Assembly: GCA_002049495.1 (NCBI GenBank)
Contig: LLYS01000004.1
Location: forward strand, 124,001-188,000
Length of the DNA: 64,000 nucleotides
Reading direction: 5' to 3'
From: Epsilonproteobacteria bacterium tcs-49
Lineage (GTDB): Bacteria; Campylobacterota; Campylobacteria; Campylobacterales; Sulfurovaceae
A program made the position numbers and the translations under genes. A model generated the notes under the pieces. It had not been told where the DNA came from, did not search any database, and saw nothing but the letters and a program-made list of their open reading frames with translations. This document shows, piece after piece, positions 58,121-64,000 of the stretch (the first letter of the stretch is position 1; every line of letters starts with the position of its first letter).

Positions 58121-59112
58121 ACCATTTCCACGCTGCCGCTGCCCGCTGTCAATTCGCCGATGACGTAACCGCCGCTTTCACGGCAGACAAAGTCAGCATC
58201 CGCACTGTCGACCACGAGAACCATCCCGACCCCCATATTGAAGGTGCGATACATCTCCTCTTTATCCACGTGTTTTGCCATAAAATCAAAGATCGGCAAA
58301 GTTTGGATCTTACTTGCGTCCACTTTGGCGCTTAAGTCTTTAGTCAAGACTCTGGGCAGGTTTTCCACAATCCCGCCGCCGGTGATATGTGCCAGCGCTT
58401 TGATCTTGTGCTTGAGCTTTTTGAACGTTTTGACATAGATGTTTGTGGGCGTTAGCAGCGTTTCGATAAGCGGTTTGCCCTCAAACTCCTCCTCATAATC
58501 CATCCCCAATCTCTCAAAGAAGAGTTTGCGCACCAAAGAGTAGCCGTTGGAGTGCACCCCGCTGCTGGGAAGCGCTATGAGCACCTGCCCCGCCGCGAGT
58601 TTGGAACTGCGATCGATCTCGCTTTGTTCGGCGATCCCCACCGAAAAGCCGGCCAGGTCAAAGTCATCGCCGCTGTACATCCCGGGCATCTCCGCCGTTT
58701 CGCCGCCGATCAGGGCGCACTCGCTCATCTTACACCCCTTTGCGATCCCGCTGACCACATCCTTTGCCACGTTGACTTCCAGCTTCGCCGTCGCGTAGTA
58801 ATCCAGAAAAAACATCGGTTCGGCGAAGTTGCAGATCAGATCGTTGACGCACATGGCGACCAGGTCGATCCCCACCGTATCGTAACGCTTGCTGTCGATG
58901 GCAAGTTTGAGTTTGGTCCCCACCCCGTCGGTGGCGGCCAAAAGCGTGGGCTGCTTGTACCCCGCAGGCAGGGAAAACGCCCCGGCAAAACTACCGATCC
59001 CGCCTAAAACGTTTGGCGTGAAGGTGGATTTGACGTCACTTTTAATCGCATCGATAAAATCGTTGCCCGCATCGATGTCGACACCGGCGTCTTTGTAACT
59101 GATATTACCCAT
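58117..59112 (-). CDS. purM: Phosphoribosylformylglycinamidine cyclo-ligase
   Basis: A 331-residue AIR synthetase for purine synthesis, beginning MGNISYKDAGVDIDAGNDFI. LLAATDGVGTKLKLAIDSKRYDT and IGGETAEMPGMYSGDDFDLAG (ATP/substrate loops) and HITGGGIVENLPRVL are typical. ATG at 59112 overlaps the DUF2892 gene by 8 bases; an upstream in-frame start would lie within that gene. The stop sits in the outer arm of the downstream RNA-like structure. Confidence 0.97.
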   Translation of the reverse strand: MGNISYKDAGVDIDAGNDFIDAIKSDVKSTFTPNVLGGIGSFAGAFSLPAGYKQPTLLAATDGVGTKLKLAIDSKRYDTVGIDLVAMCVNDLICNFAEPMFFLDYYATAKLEVNVAKDVVSGIAKGCKMSECALIGGETAEMPGMYSGDDFDLAGFSVGIAEQSEIDRSSKLAAGQVLIALPSSGVHSNGYSLVRKLFFERLGMDYEEEFEGKPLIETLLTPTNIYVKTFKKLKHKIKALAHITGGGIVENLPRVLTKDLSAKVDASKIQTLPIFDFMAKHVDKEEMYRTFNMGVGMVLVVDSADADFVCRESGGYVIGELTAGSGSVEMV

Positions 59113-59329
59113 TCTCGCTCCCGTCCTTGTCAAAATCGCATTTGCCGATCAATCTCTCCAATACCCACGTGGAGGGGCAAAAGTTGGTAAACGCCCAAAC
59201 CAGCAGCATCACCATGATAAACACTTGCAAAATAAACGCCGCTTTCATCATCCCCGATCCCGCAAGACCCAGTACCAAGCCAAGCATGATCGCCATCAAA
59301 ATTCTTTGAACTCTTTCTGCACACAACAT
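59105..59329 (-). CDS. DUF2892-family small membrane protein
   Basis: A 74-residue protein with the opening ERVQRILMAIMLGLVLGLAG and ending FCPSTWVLERLIGKC, the hallmarks of the DUF2892 family (also the membrane part of YgaP). Two membrane helices (about 9-25 and 29-49) followed by a cysteine-containing loop (C51, C64). Function unknown; sometimes linked to sulfur/rhodanese proteins. It is translationally coupled to purM. Confidence 0.85.
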   Translation of the reverse strand: MLCAERVQRILMAIMLGLVLGLAGSGMMKAAFILQVFIMVMLLVWAFTNFCPSTWVLERLIGKCDFDKDGSENG

Positions 59330-59376
59330 ATCGATCCTTTCACTTTTGTGATCACATAATTTTTACTAAATTATAC

Positions 59377-59382
59377 TATAAT
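59377..59382 (+). promoter_or_regulatory. -10 box of panC, placed for a leaderless mRNA
   Basis: TATAAT ends 6 bases before the panC ATG and no SD lies in between, so transcription would start at or next to the A of the ATG. TATACT at 59372-59377 is a second, overlapping candidate. Confidence 0.65.
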
Positions 59383-59388
59383 GTCACT

Positions 59389-60201
59389 ATGAAGATAGTA
59401 AAATCGATCCAAGAGTTACAAAAATATAGAAACGGATTAGACGGAAGCGTGGGGTTTGTACCGACTATGGGCGCTTTGCACGAGGGACACCTGAGCCTCA
59501 TAAAAGCAGCCCGTGAAAACGACCACGTCATCGTCTCGGTCTATGTCAACCCCACCCAGTTTCTCCCGGGTGAAGATCTGGACAGATACCCCAGACAGCA
59601 GCAAAAAGATATCAAGGCGTGTGAAAAAGCGGGCGTGGATGCGATCTTTTTGCCCGATACCCTCTATAATGAGGATGAGCTTGCCATCACCGCCCCGCGC
59701 ATCGGCGGCTACGTGCTTGAGGGAGCTTTTCGCCCCGGGCACTTTGACGGAATGCTGCAGGTAGTATTGAAACTGCTTAATCTCACCCGCCCCGCCAAAG
59801 CGTATTTTGGCAAAAAGGATGCGCAGCAGTACCTGCTGATACAAAAGATGGTGCGCGATCTGTTTTTAAACGTGGAGATCGTAGGCTGCCCTACGTTGCG
59901 CGACGCCGACGGATTGGCCAAAAGCAGCCGCAACGTCTACTTAAGCGACAGCGAAAGGGCCCGGGCCCTTTCCATCTCCAAAGCGCTGCAAAAAGCAAAA
60001 GAGCTTATCGAAAACGGTGAGCGGGAGTGGAGCACCGTGCAAGCGGTGATGGAGCAGATGTTACAACTGGATAAATTACAGTATGTTGCGTGTACCGACT
60101 ATGATCTGCAACCGCTGCACCGGCTTGAAAAAGGCCAATCCCTCATTACCCTGGCGGGCTTTGTCGGAAATACAAGGTTGATCGATAACCTCTGGGTCTG
60201 A
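59389..60201 (+). CDS. panC: Pantothenate synthetase
   Basis: A 270-residue ATP-dependent ligase joining pantoate and beta-alanine. PTMGALHEGHLSLIKAAREN (HxGH motif), VYVNPTQFLPGEDLDRYPR and YFGKKDAQQYLLIQKMVRDL are typical, as is LAKSSRNVYLS. No SD is visible upstream; the -10 box placement points to leaderless translation. It diverges from the DUF2892-purM operon. Confidence 0.97.
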   Translation: MKIVKSIQELQKYRNGLDGSVGFVPTMGALHEGHLSLIKAARENDHVIVSVYVNPTQFLPGEDLDRYPRQQQKDIKACEKAGVDAIFLPDTLYNEDELAITAPRIGGYVLEGAFRPGHFDGMLQVVLKLLNLTRPAKAYFGKKDAQQYLLIQKMVRDLFLNVEIVGCPTLRDADGLAKSSRNVYLSDSERARALSISKALQKAKELIENGEREWSTVQAVMEQMLQLDKLQYVACTDYDLQPLHRLEKGQSLITLAGFVGNTRLIDNLWV

Positions 60202-60292
60202 AAAATCTCTTAAAAATAGAATCTTGATTTTTTTAACATTTGTTTTTTATTTTATCTGTTTTTAAGCTAAAAGAGTCCATAATTTGTTTAAG

Positions 60293-60320
60293 CATGTACA
60301 GAAAATGTACGGTGTACATG
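60293..60320. promoter_or_regulatory. Inverted repeat before the first prepilin gene
   Basis: CATGTACA (60293-60300) and TGTACATG (60313-60320) are perfect 8-bp inverted repeats, with another TGTAC between them. They lie 26 bp before the ATG, after an AT-rich stretch with a CATAAT -10 candidate (60279-60284). Either an operator or a hairpin in the leader. Confidence 0.5.
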
Positions 60321-60345
60321 TGGATATTTTTTTAAAGGAGTCGTT

Positions 60346-60762
60346 ATGCGAAAAGGTTTTACAATGATCGAATTGATCTTCGTAATCGTAATTTTAGGGA
60401 TTTTAGCAGCAGTTGCCATTCCAAGACTCTCAGCAACGAGAGATGACGCGCAAATTTCAAGAGGGGCGAGTGACGTAGCTACCGCCGTTCAAGACTTGGG
60501 GGCATTTTATACAGCACAGGGAACATGGTCAAATGCTATTACCGATATGACCAATGTACCATTTGACGGCGCCAATCCCTCAAACGGGATCAACTATGAA
60601 GTGGGGAATGCCGAAGATTGTATCACGTTTACAACAGCTGCAGACGGAAACTTAACGGTATCTGATGCCGGTGGCACTTCAGCCGTATGTAGGGGTGTCG
60701 TCGGACGCGCTACCGACCTCTTAACAACGCATGAGTTCGGCGGACAAGGCGTTAACTACTAA
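60346..60762 (+). CDS. Type IV prepilin-like/pseudopilin protein 1
   Basis: A 138-residue protein with a class III signal peptide: MRKG cleaved before FTMIELIFVIVILGILAAVA, with E5 of the mature form. The hydrophobic helix continues into IPRLSATRDDA. The globular part has two Cys (C105, C121), likely a disulfide. AAAGGAG precedes the ATG. No assembly ATPase or prepilin peptidase is nearby. Role may be in competence, adhesion or secretion. Confidence 0.9.
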   Translation: MRKGFTMIELIFVIVILGILAAVAIPRLSATRDDAQISRGASDVATAVQDLGAFYTAQGTWSNAITDMTNVPFDGANPSNGINYEVGNAEDCITFTTAADGNLTVSDAGGTSAVCRGVVGRATDLLTTHEFGGQGVNY

Positions 60763-60770
60763 GTTCTCCT

Positions 60771-60825
60771 GATACGGCAGTGAACAACTGTCGTATCTGA
60801 TCAAATCCTGCTTCACGGGTTTGAT
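60771..60825. terminator. Two consecutive stem-loops between the prepilin genes
   Basis: First stem GATACGGCAGT (60771-60781) with ACTGTCGTATC (60787-60797), one G-U pair; second stem ATCAAATCC (60800-60808) with GGGTTTGAT (60817-60825), one G-U pair. They may stop part of the transcription or protect the mRNA of the first prepilin. No long U-run. Confidence 0.5.
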
Positions 60826-60865
60826 TGATTGCTATATAAAACTACTAAAGGCCTACATCTATATT

Positions 60866-61288
60866 ATGAAAAACGCTTTCACCATGCTGGAAATGATCTT
60901 TGTAATAGTCGTTATCGGTATCCTCTCAGCCATAGCTATTCCCAAATTTGCCGCTACTCGGGATGATGCACATGTTGCAAAAGCAAGAAGTACGGTAGCA
61001 AGTATCCGCAGCGGCCTGGCAACACAACGTACCAATCGCATTATGAGAGGACTCGACCCCTTTCCGGAACATTTAGACGACGGAGGAACAGCTGCAGGGG
61101 AAGAGCTTTTTGACAATGTACTGGACTACCCTGTTCGCTCAAGTGGAGACAGCGGGCACTGGATAAAAACAGGGGATGACACTTATCGTTTTAATACCAC
61201 TAACACTATTTTCACCTATGATTCGGATGAAGGCACCTTTGACTGTGACCACGACAAACCGGAATGTTCTAGCAATTTCGAATTTTAA
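60866..61288 (+). CDS. Type IV prepilin-like/pseudopilin protein 2
   Basis: A 140-residue prepilin: MKNA then FTMLEMIFVIVVIGILSAIA, with Ala instead of Gly before the cleavage site and E5 conserved. IPKFAATRDDAHVAKARST closely follows pilin 1, so the two are likely duplicates in their N-terminal half. The C-terminus has two Cys (CDHDKPEC). The ATG at 60866 gives the correct leader length; a longer frame upstream would not. Weak SD (AAAGG 15 bases away). Confidence 0.9.
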   Translation: MKNAFTMLEMIFVIVVIGILSAIAIPKFAATRDDAHVAKARSTVASIRSGLATQRTNRIMRGLDPFPEHLDDGGTAAGEELFDNVLDYPVRSSGDSGHWIKTGDDTYRFNTTNTIFTYDSDEGTFDCDHDKPECSSNFEF

Positions 61289-61290
61289 GC

Positions 61291-61296
61291 TATAAT
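61291..61296 (+). promoter_or_regulatory. -10 box of priA, placed for a leaderless mRNA
   Basis: TATAAT ends exactly 6 bases before the priA ATG and directly after the stop of the second prepilin gene. No SD is present. Confidence 0.65.
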
Positions 61297-61302
61297 TGCG
61301 GC

Positions 61303-63126
61303 ATGTATTTTTACAAAGTCGCACTACTCAATCAAACCGTTTTTACCTACAGCTGCCAAGAGAAGCTTTCCGAGGGAACGCTCGTGACCGTACCTCTAAA
61401 AAGCACCGTCAAAGAGGGCGTGGTTCTGGAACAAACGGAACAACCCGTAAAATATGAAGCCAAATCGATCCTGGAGATCAAACCGCTTTTTTTCACCCAA
61501 ACCCAGCTCGAGATCGCACGCTTTATCGCGCGCTACTACTTTTGCGACCTTGCCGTAGCACTCAATATCTTTACGCCGCTGCACAGGGAATACACCCCCT
61601 TTACCCTGCAAAGTCCCATCGAAAAACCGACGCTGAGCCCTGATCAGCAAAGCGCCTTTGAAACGCTGAAAACAAACAGAACCTCCCTGCTTTTCGGGGT
61701 CACGGGCAGCGGGAAAACGGAAGTTTATATCTCCTACATTTATGAAATCTTGCAAAAAAACCAAACGGTTCTTTTACTCATGCCCGAAATCAGCCTGACG
61801 CCACAGATCCAAAAACGCCTGGAGCGATACTTTGGCAAAACGGTGGGATTGTGGCACTCAAAATTGACAAAAAAACAGCGCACCACCTTGCTGCAAAGGC
61901 TGTACGACGGCGAGATCGGCATCGTCATCGGCGCACGCTCCGCGCTTTTTCTGCCGCTGCAAAACCCGGGACTGATCATTGTGGACGAGGAGCATGACGA
62001 CAGTTACAAAGCCGCCAACAAACCCCGCTATCATGCCAAAGATATCGCCCTGCTTTATGCAAACAGGCTGGATATCCCCATCGTTTTGGGAAGTGCTACC
62101 CCTTCGCTTGGTAGTTACGTCAAATTCCCCGTAGTGCGCCTGCCAAAACCCTTCGTGCAGACAAACAAGGAGTACCGTTTTATCAGCGGCGACGAGTTTG
62201 ACCACTACCTGCAAGAAACCATCAAACAAAACGCGCAGAAACAGTCGCTGATCTTTATCCCCACCCGGGCCAATTTTAAATACCTGCACTGCAAAAGCTG
62301 CGGGGATTTTGTCAAATGCCCCTTCTGTTCGGTGGGGATGAGTATGCACAGCGGAAAAAAGATGCTTAAGTGCCACTACTGCTCCTTTACCCAGGCGATC
62401 CCCCAAACCTGCCCCAGCTGCCACGACGTTACCCTTTCATCCCAGCGCATGGGCACCGCGGAGATTATGAATATCTTAAAAGACACAGAAGGTCTGCGCC
62501 TGCAGCAGTTTGATACCGACACTATCACCACCGGAGCCAAGCTTAAAAAAGCGCTCGCCGCCTTTGAAAAAGGCGAAACCAACGTGCTGGTAGGGACGCA
62601 GATGCTTTCAAAGGGGCACGATTATCCCAACATCACCCTCTCGGTAATCATGGGGCTGGATTATCTGCTTTCAATGGCCGATTTCAGAGCCCGGGAAAAA
62701 GCGCTGAGCCTCTTTACCCAGATTGCGGGGCGCAGCGGACGCAAAGAGCACGCCACCGTCATTACCCAAACGGCAAACGCGGAGTTTTTTCAAAGTTATT
62801 TGAATGATTATGAAAAGTTCCTGCGCGAAGAGATCCCCTTTCGCAAGGAGTTGTATCCCCCCTTTACCACCCTGGCAAAGCTGCTTTTCAGCCACAAAAA
62901 CCAAAATAAGGTGACGGCGCAGATGCAAGCCGTAGAGCAAAAACTCCACGAACACGGCCTGGTGGAAGTGGTAGGTGCGGGACCCAACGCCATTGAGCGG
63001 ATCGCGGGGAAATTTCGATATAATATCCTACTACGTTCAGAGAAAAAAACCCAGATGCTCAAAGCGATCAGCGCGGTATATGACGGCAGCTTTGAGGTGG
63101 ATATGGATTGTATCCATTTTGATTAA
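61303..63126 (+). CDS. priA: Primosomal protein N' (replication-restart helicase)
   Basis: A 607-residue PriA that reloads DnaB at stalled forks. The short N-terminal 3'BD (FVYFYK-type start), Walker A LLFGVTGSGKTEVYISYI (about 128-145), DEEH in IIVDEEHDDSYKAANKPRYH, the zinc-binding region with four CxxC pairs (about 343-375: CKSCGDFVKCPFC, CHYC, CPSCH) and helicase motif LVGTQMLSKGHDY are all present. Shorter than E. coli PriA, as in the phylum. Confidence 0.97.
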   Translation: MYFYKVALLNQTVFTYSCQEKLSEGTLVTVPLKSTVKEGVVLEQTEQPVKYEAKSILEIKPLFFTQTQLEIARFIARYYFCDLAVALNIFTPLHREYTPFTLQSPIEKPTLSPDQQSAFETLKTNRTSLLFGVTGSGKTEVYISYIYEILQKNQTVLLLMPEISLTPQIQKRLERYFGKTVGLWHSKLTKKQRTTLLQRLYDGEIGIVIGARSALFLPLQNPGLIIVDEEHDDSYKAANKPRYHAKDIALLYANRLDIPIVLGSATPSLGSYVKFPVVRLPKPFVQTNKEYRFISGDEFDHYLQETIKQNAQKQSLIFIPTRANFKYLHCKSCGDFVKCPFCSVGMSMHSGKKMLKCHYCSFTQAIPQTCPSCHDVTLSSQRMGTAEIMNILKDTEGLRLQQFDTDTITTGAKLKKALAAFEKGETNVLVGTQMLSKGHDYPNITLSVIMGLDYLLSMADFRAREKALSLFTQIAGRSGRKEHATVITQTANAEFFQSYLNDYEKFLREEIPFRKELYPPFTTLAKLLFSHKNQNKVTAQMQAVEQKLHEHGLVEVVGAGPNAIERIAGKFRYNILLRSEKKTQMLKAISAVYDGSFEVDMDCIHFD

Positions 63127-63197
63127 AGGGACCCTTCTCCACAAAACCCTGAGGGGAGTGTAAAAGCCCTTTTAAAGAGGAAACAGGAAAGTGTTAT

Positions 63198-64000
63198 ATG
63201 AGTGAGATCAAGCGCTACAAAACAAAACAGATCCATGTGGGCGACGTGACCGTAGGCGGAGACGCACCTATCAGTACCCAGTCCATGACCTTCAGCGATA
63301 CCCGCGACGTCGACGCCACGGTCGAACAGATCAACCGACTGCACTTCGCAGGCTGCGACATCGTCCGCGTTGCCGTCCCCGATCTGGAAGCCGCGCGGGC
63401 GCTCAAAGCGATCAAAGAGCGCATCGCCCTGCCGCTGGTAGCGGATATCCACTTCAACCACCGCTATGCGCTGATAGCCAGCGAAAGCGTGGATTGTATC
63501 CGTATCAACCCGGGTAATATCGGCAACAAGGAGCGCATCAAGGAGGTGGTAGCAGCGTGCAAACAGCGCGGCATTCCCATCCGCATCGGCGTCAACAGCG
63601 GTAGCCTAGAAAAGCAGTTTGAAAACCGCTACGGCCCCACCGCCGAAGCGATGGTGGCTTCGGCGCTGTATAATATCAAGCTGCTTGAAGATTGCGATTT
63701 TGACCAGATCAAGGTCTCCATGAAAGCAAGTGACGTCAAGCGCACCGTAGATGCGTACCGCATACTGCGTCCACAGGTAGAGTATCCTTTTCACCTGGGC
63801 GTGACCGAAGCGGGGACCACCTTTCACGCCACGGTCAAATCCGCCATGGGGCTGGGCGCGCTTTTGCTTGAGGGGATCGGCGATACCATGCGCGTCTCCA
63901 TCACCGGAGAGTTGGAAGAGGAGATCAAAGTCGCCAAAGCGATCCTCAAAGACAGCGGTGTGAGCAAAGAGGGGGTCAATATCATCTCCTGCCCCACCTG
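63198..64000 (+). CDS. ispG: 4-hydroxy-3-methylbut-2-en-1-yl diphosphate synthase (3' end outside window)
   Basis: The first 267 residues of IspG (GcpE), the iron-sulfur enzyme that makes HMBDP in the MEP isoprenoid pathway. [53 protein letters not shown] and HLGVTEAG are typical. The visible end reads IISCPTC, the first cysteines of the [4Fe-4S] site; the rest lies outside. AACAGGAAAGTG serves as SD. The gap to priA (71 bp) has no clear promoter. Confidence 0.96.
   Translation, partial: MSEIKRYKTKQIHVGDVTVGGDAPISTQSMTFSDTRDVDATVEQINRLHFAGCDIVRVAVPDLEAARALKAIKERIALPLVADIHFNHRYALIASESVDCIRINPGNIGNKERIKEVVAACKQRGIPIRIGVNSGSLEKQFENRYGPTAEAMVASALYNIKLLEDCDFDQIKVSMKASDVKRTVDAYRILRPQVEYPFHLGVTEAGTTFHATVKSAMGLGALLLEGIGDTMRVSITGELEEEIKVAKAILKDSGVSKEGVNIISCPT

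Noticed and set aside
1-64000. CRISPR arrays, rRNA operon, intact IS elements or prophage
   Set aside because: No regularly spaced repeats, no rRNA segments and no transposase or phage structural genes were seen; only remnants near tRNA-Met.

Overview
The window looks like chromosomal DNA of a member of the Campylobacterota (formerly Epsilonproteobacteria), probably a free-living, roughly 50 % GC relative of Sulfurimonas, Sulfuricurvum or Sulfurovum. The basis is gene content and gene order. From memory, several blocks match Campylobacter jejuni or Helicobacter pylori: tatD, mltD, rlpA, kdsC, lptC, lptA, engB, mreD-like, mrdA; aroC, rnc, rnhA, TPR protein, dnaG; secG, frr, pyrE; and coaE next to a Helicobacter-type speE. 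The genus itself is an inference.

Layout. 1-3318: the end of a sensor kinase, its OmpR-type regulator, a divergent receiver-like protein with a cysteine insert, a methyltransferase, a 55-residue Pmp3 protein and a cytochrome c. 3331-4199: an AT-rich patch holding the remains of an ATPase/nuclease gene and of an integrase beside an intact tRNA-Met. 4242-9965: a PolB-like exonuclease, then a tight + strand series waaC, lpxL, a glycoside-hydrolase-like gene, moxR and a DUF58 gene. 9978-11938: a long hairpin element, bcp, mqnA, moaD and moaE. 11939-20355: a largely overlapping minus-strand series for elongation (mrdA, mreD-like), LPS transport and Kdo (lptA, lptC, kdsC), histidine (hisB) and wall lysis (rlpA, mltD). 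20403-27036: pabB, pyrB, dapF, coaE, a shortened speE, pyrE, frr, a polysaccharide deacetylase and secG. 27197-28000: bioC followed directly by the SRP RNA gene. 28080-34567: a PP-loop enzyme, a Na/Pi transporter, PPK2 and a degenerate-GGDEF/PilZ protein. 34575-41287: mutS2, murC, a miniature flagellar rod-type protein, dapC, trxC and a 40-residue membrane protein. 41559-45789: an ectoine-hydroxylase-like gene, rpsB, tsf, lolD and fliR. 45775-52815: moeA, aroC, rnc, rnhA, a LapB-like TPR protein, dnaG and an acetyltransferase. 52955-64000: prfB, an amidoligase/glutamine-amidotransferase pair, mutY, nnr, purM, panC, two prepilins, priA and the start of ispG.

Most of the window is housekeeping, with many ATGA or TAATG stop/start overlaps that imply translational coupling. 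Envelope building is the main shared theme: LPS core and lipid A, LPS export, the elongation PBP and lytic transglycosylases, and a LapB-like protein that could control LPS synthesis. Moco synthesis genes are split between moaD-moaE and moeA.

The items most likely to be new are: (1) a repeated hairpin with a conserved 33-nt core but unrelated stem arms, at 9978-10048 and inside a three-way-junction structure at 57989-58120; (2) the amidoligase/class I amidotransferase pair; (3) the glycoside-hydrolase-like protein with Ala in place of the usual acid/base Glu, inside an LPS operon; (4) a PPK2/unknown/Na-Pi transporter cluster; (5) a roughly 119-bp insertion between rnc and aroC flanked by a 12-bp direct repeat; (6) two genes, panC and priA, with a TATAAT box exactly six bases before the ATG, the geometry of leaderless mRNAs. 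No CRISPR array, intact insertion sequence, rRNA gene or intact prophage was seen.
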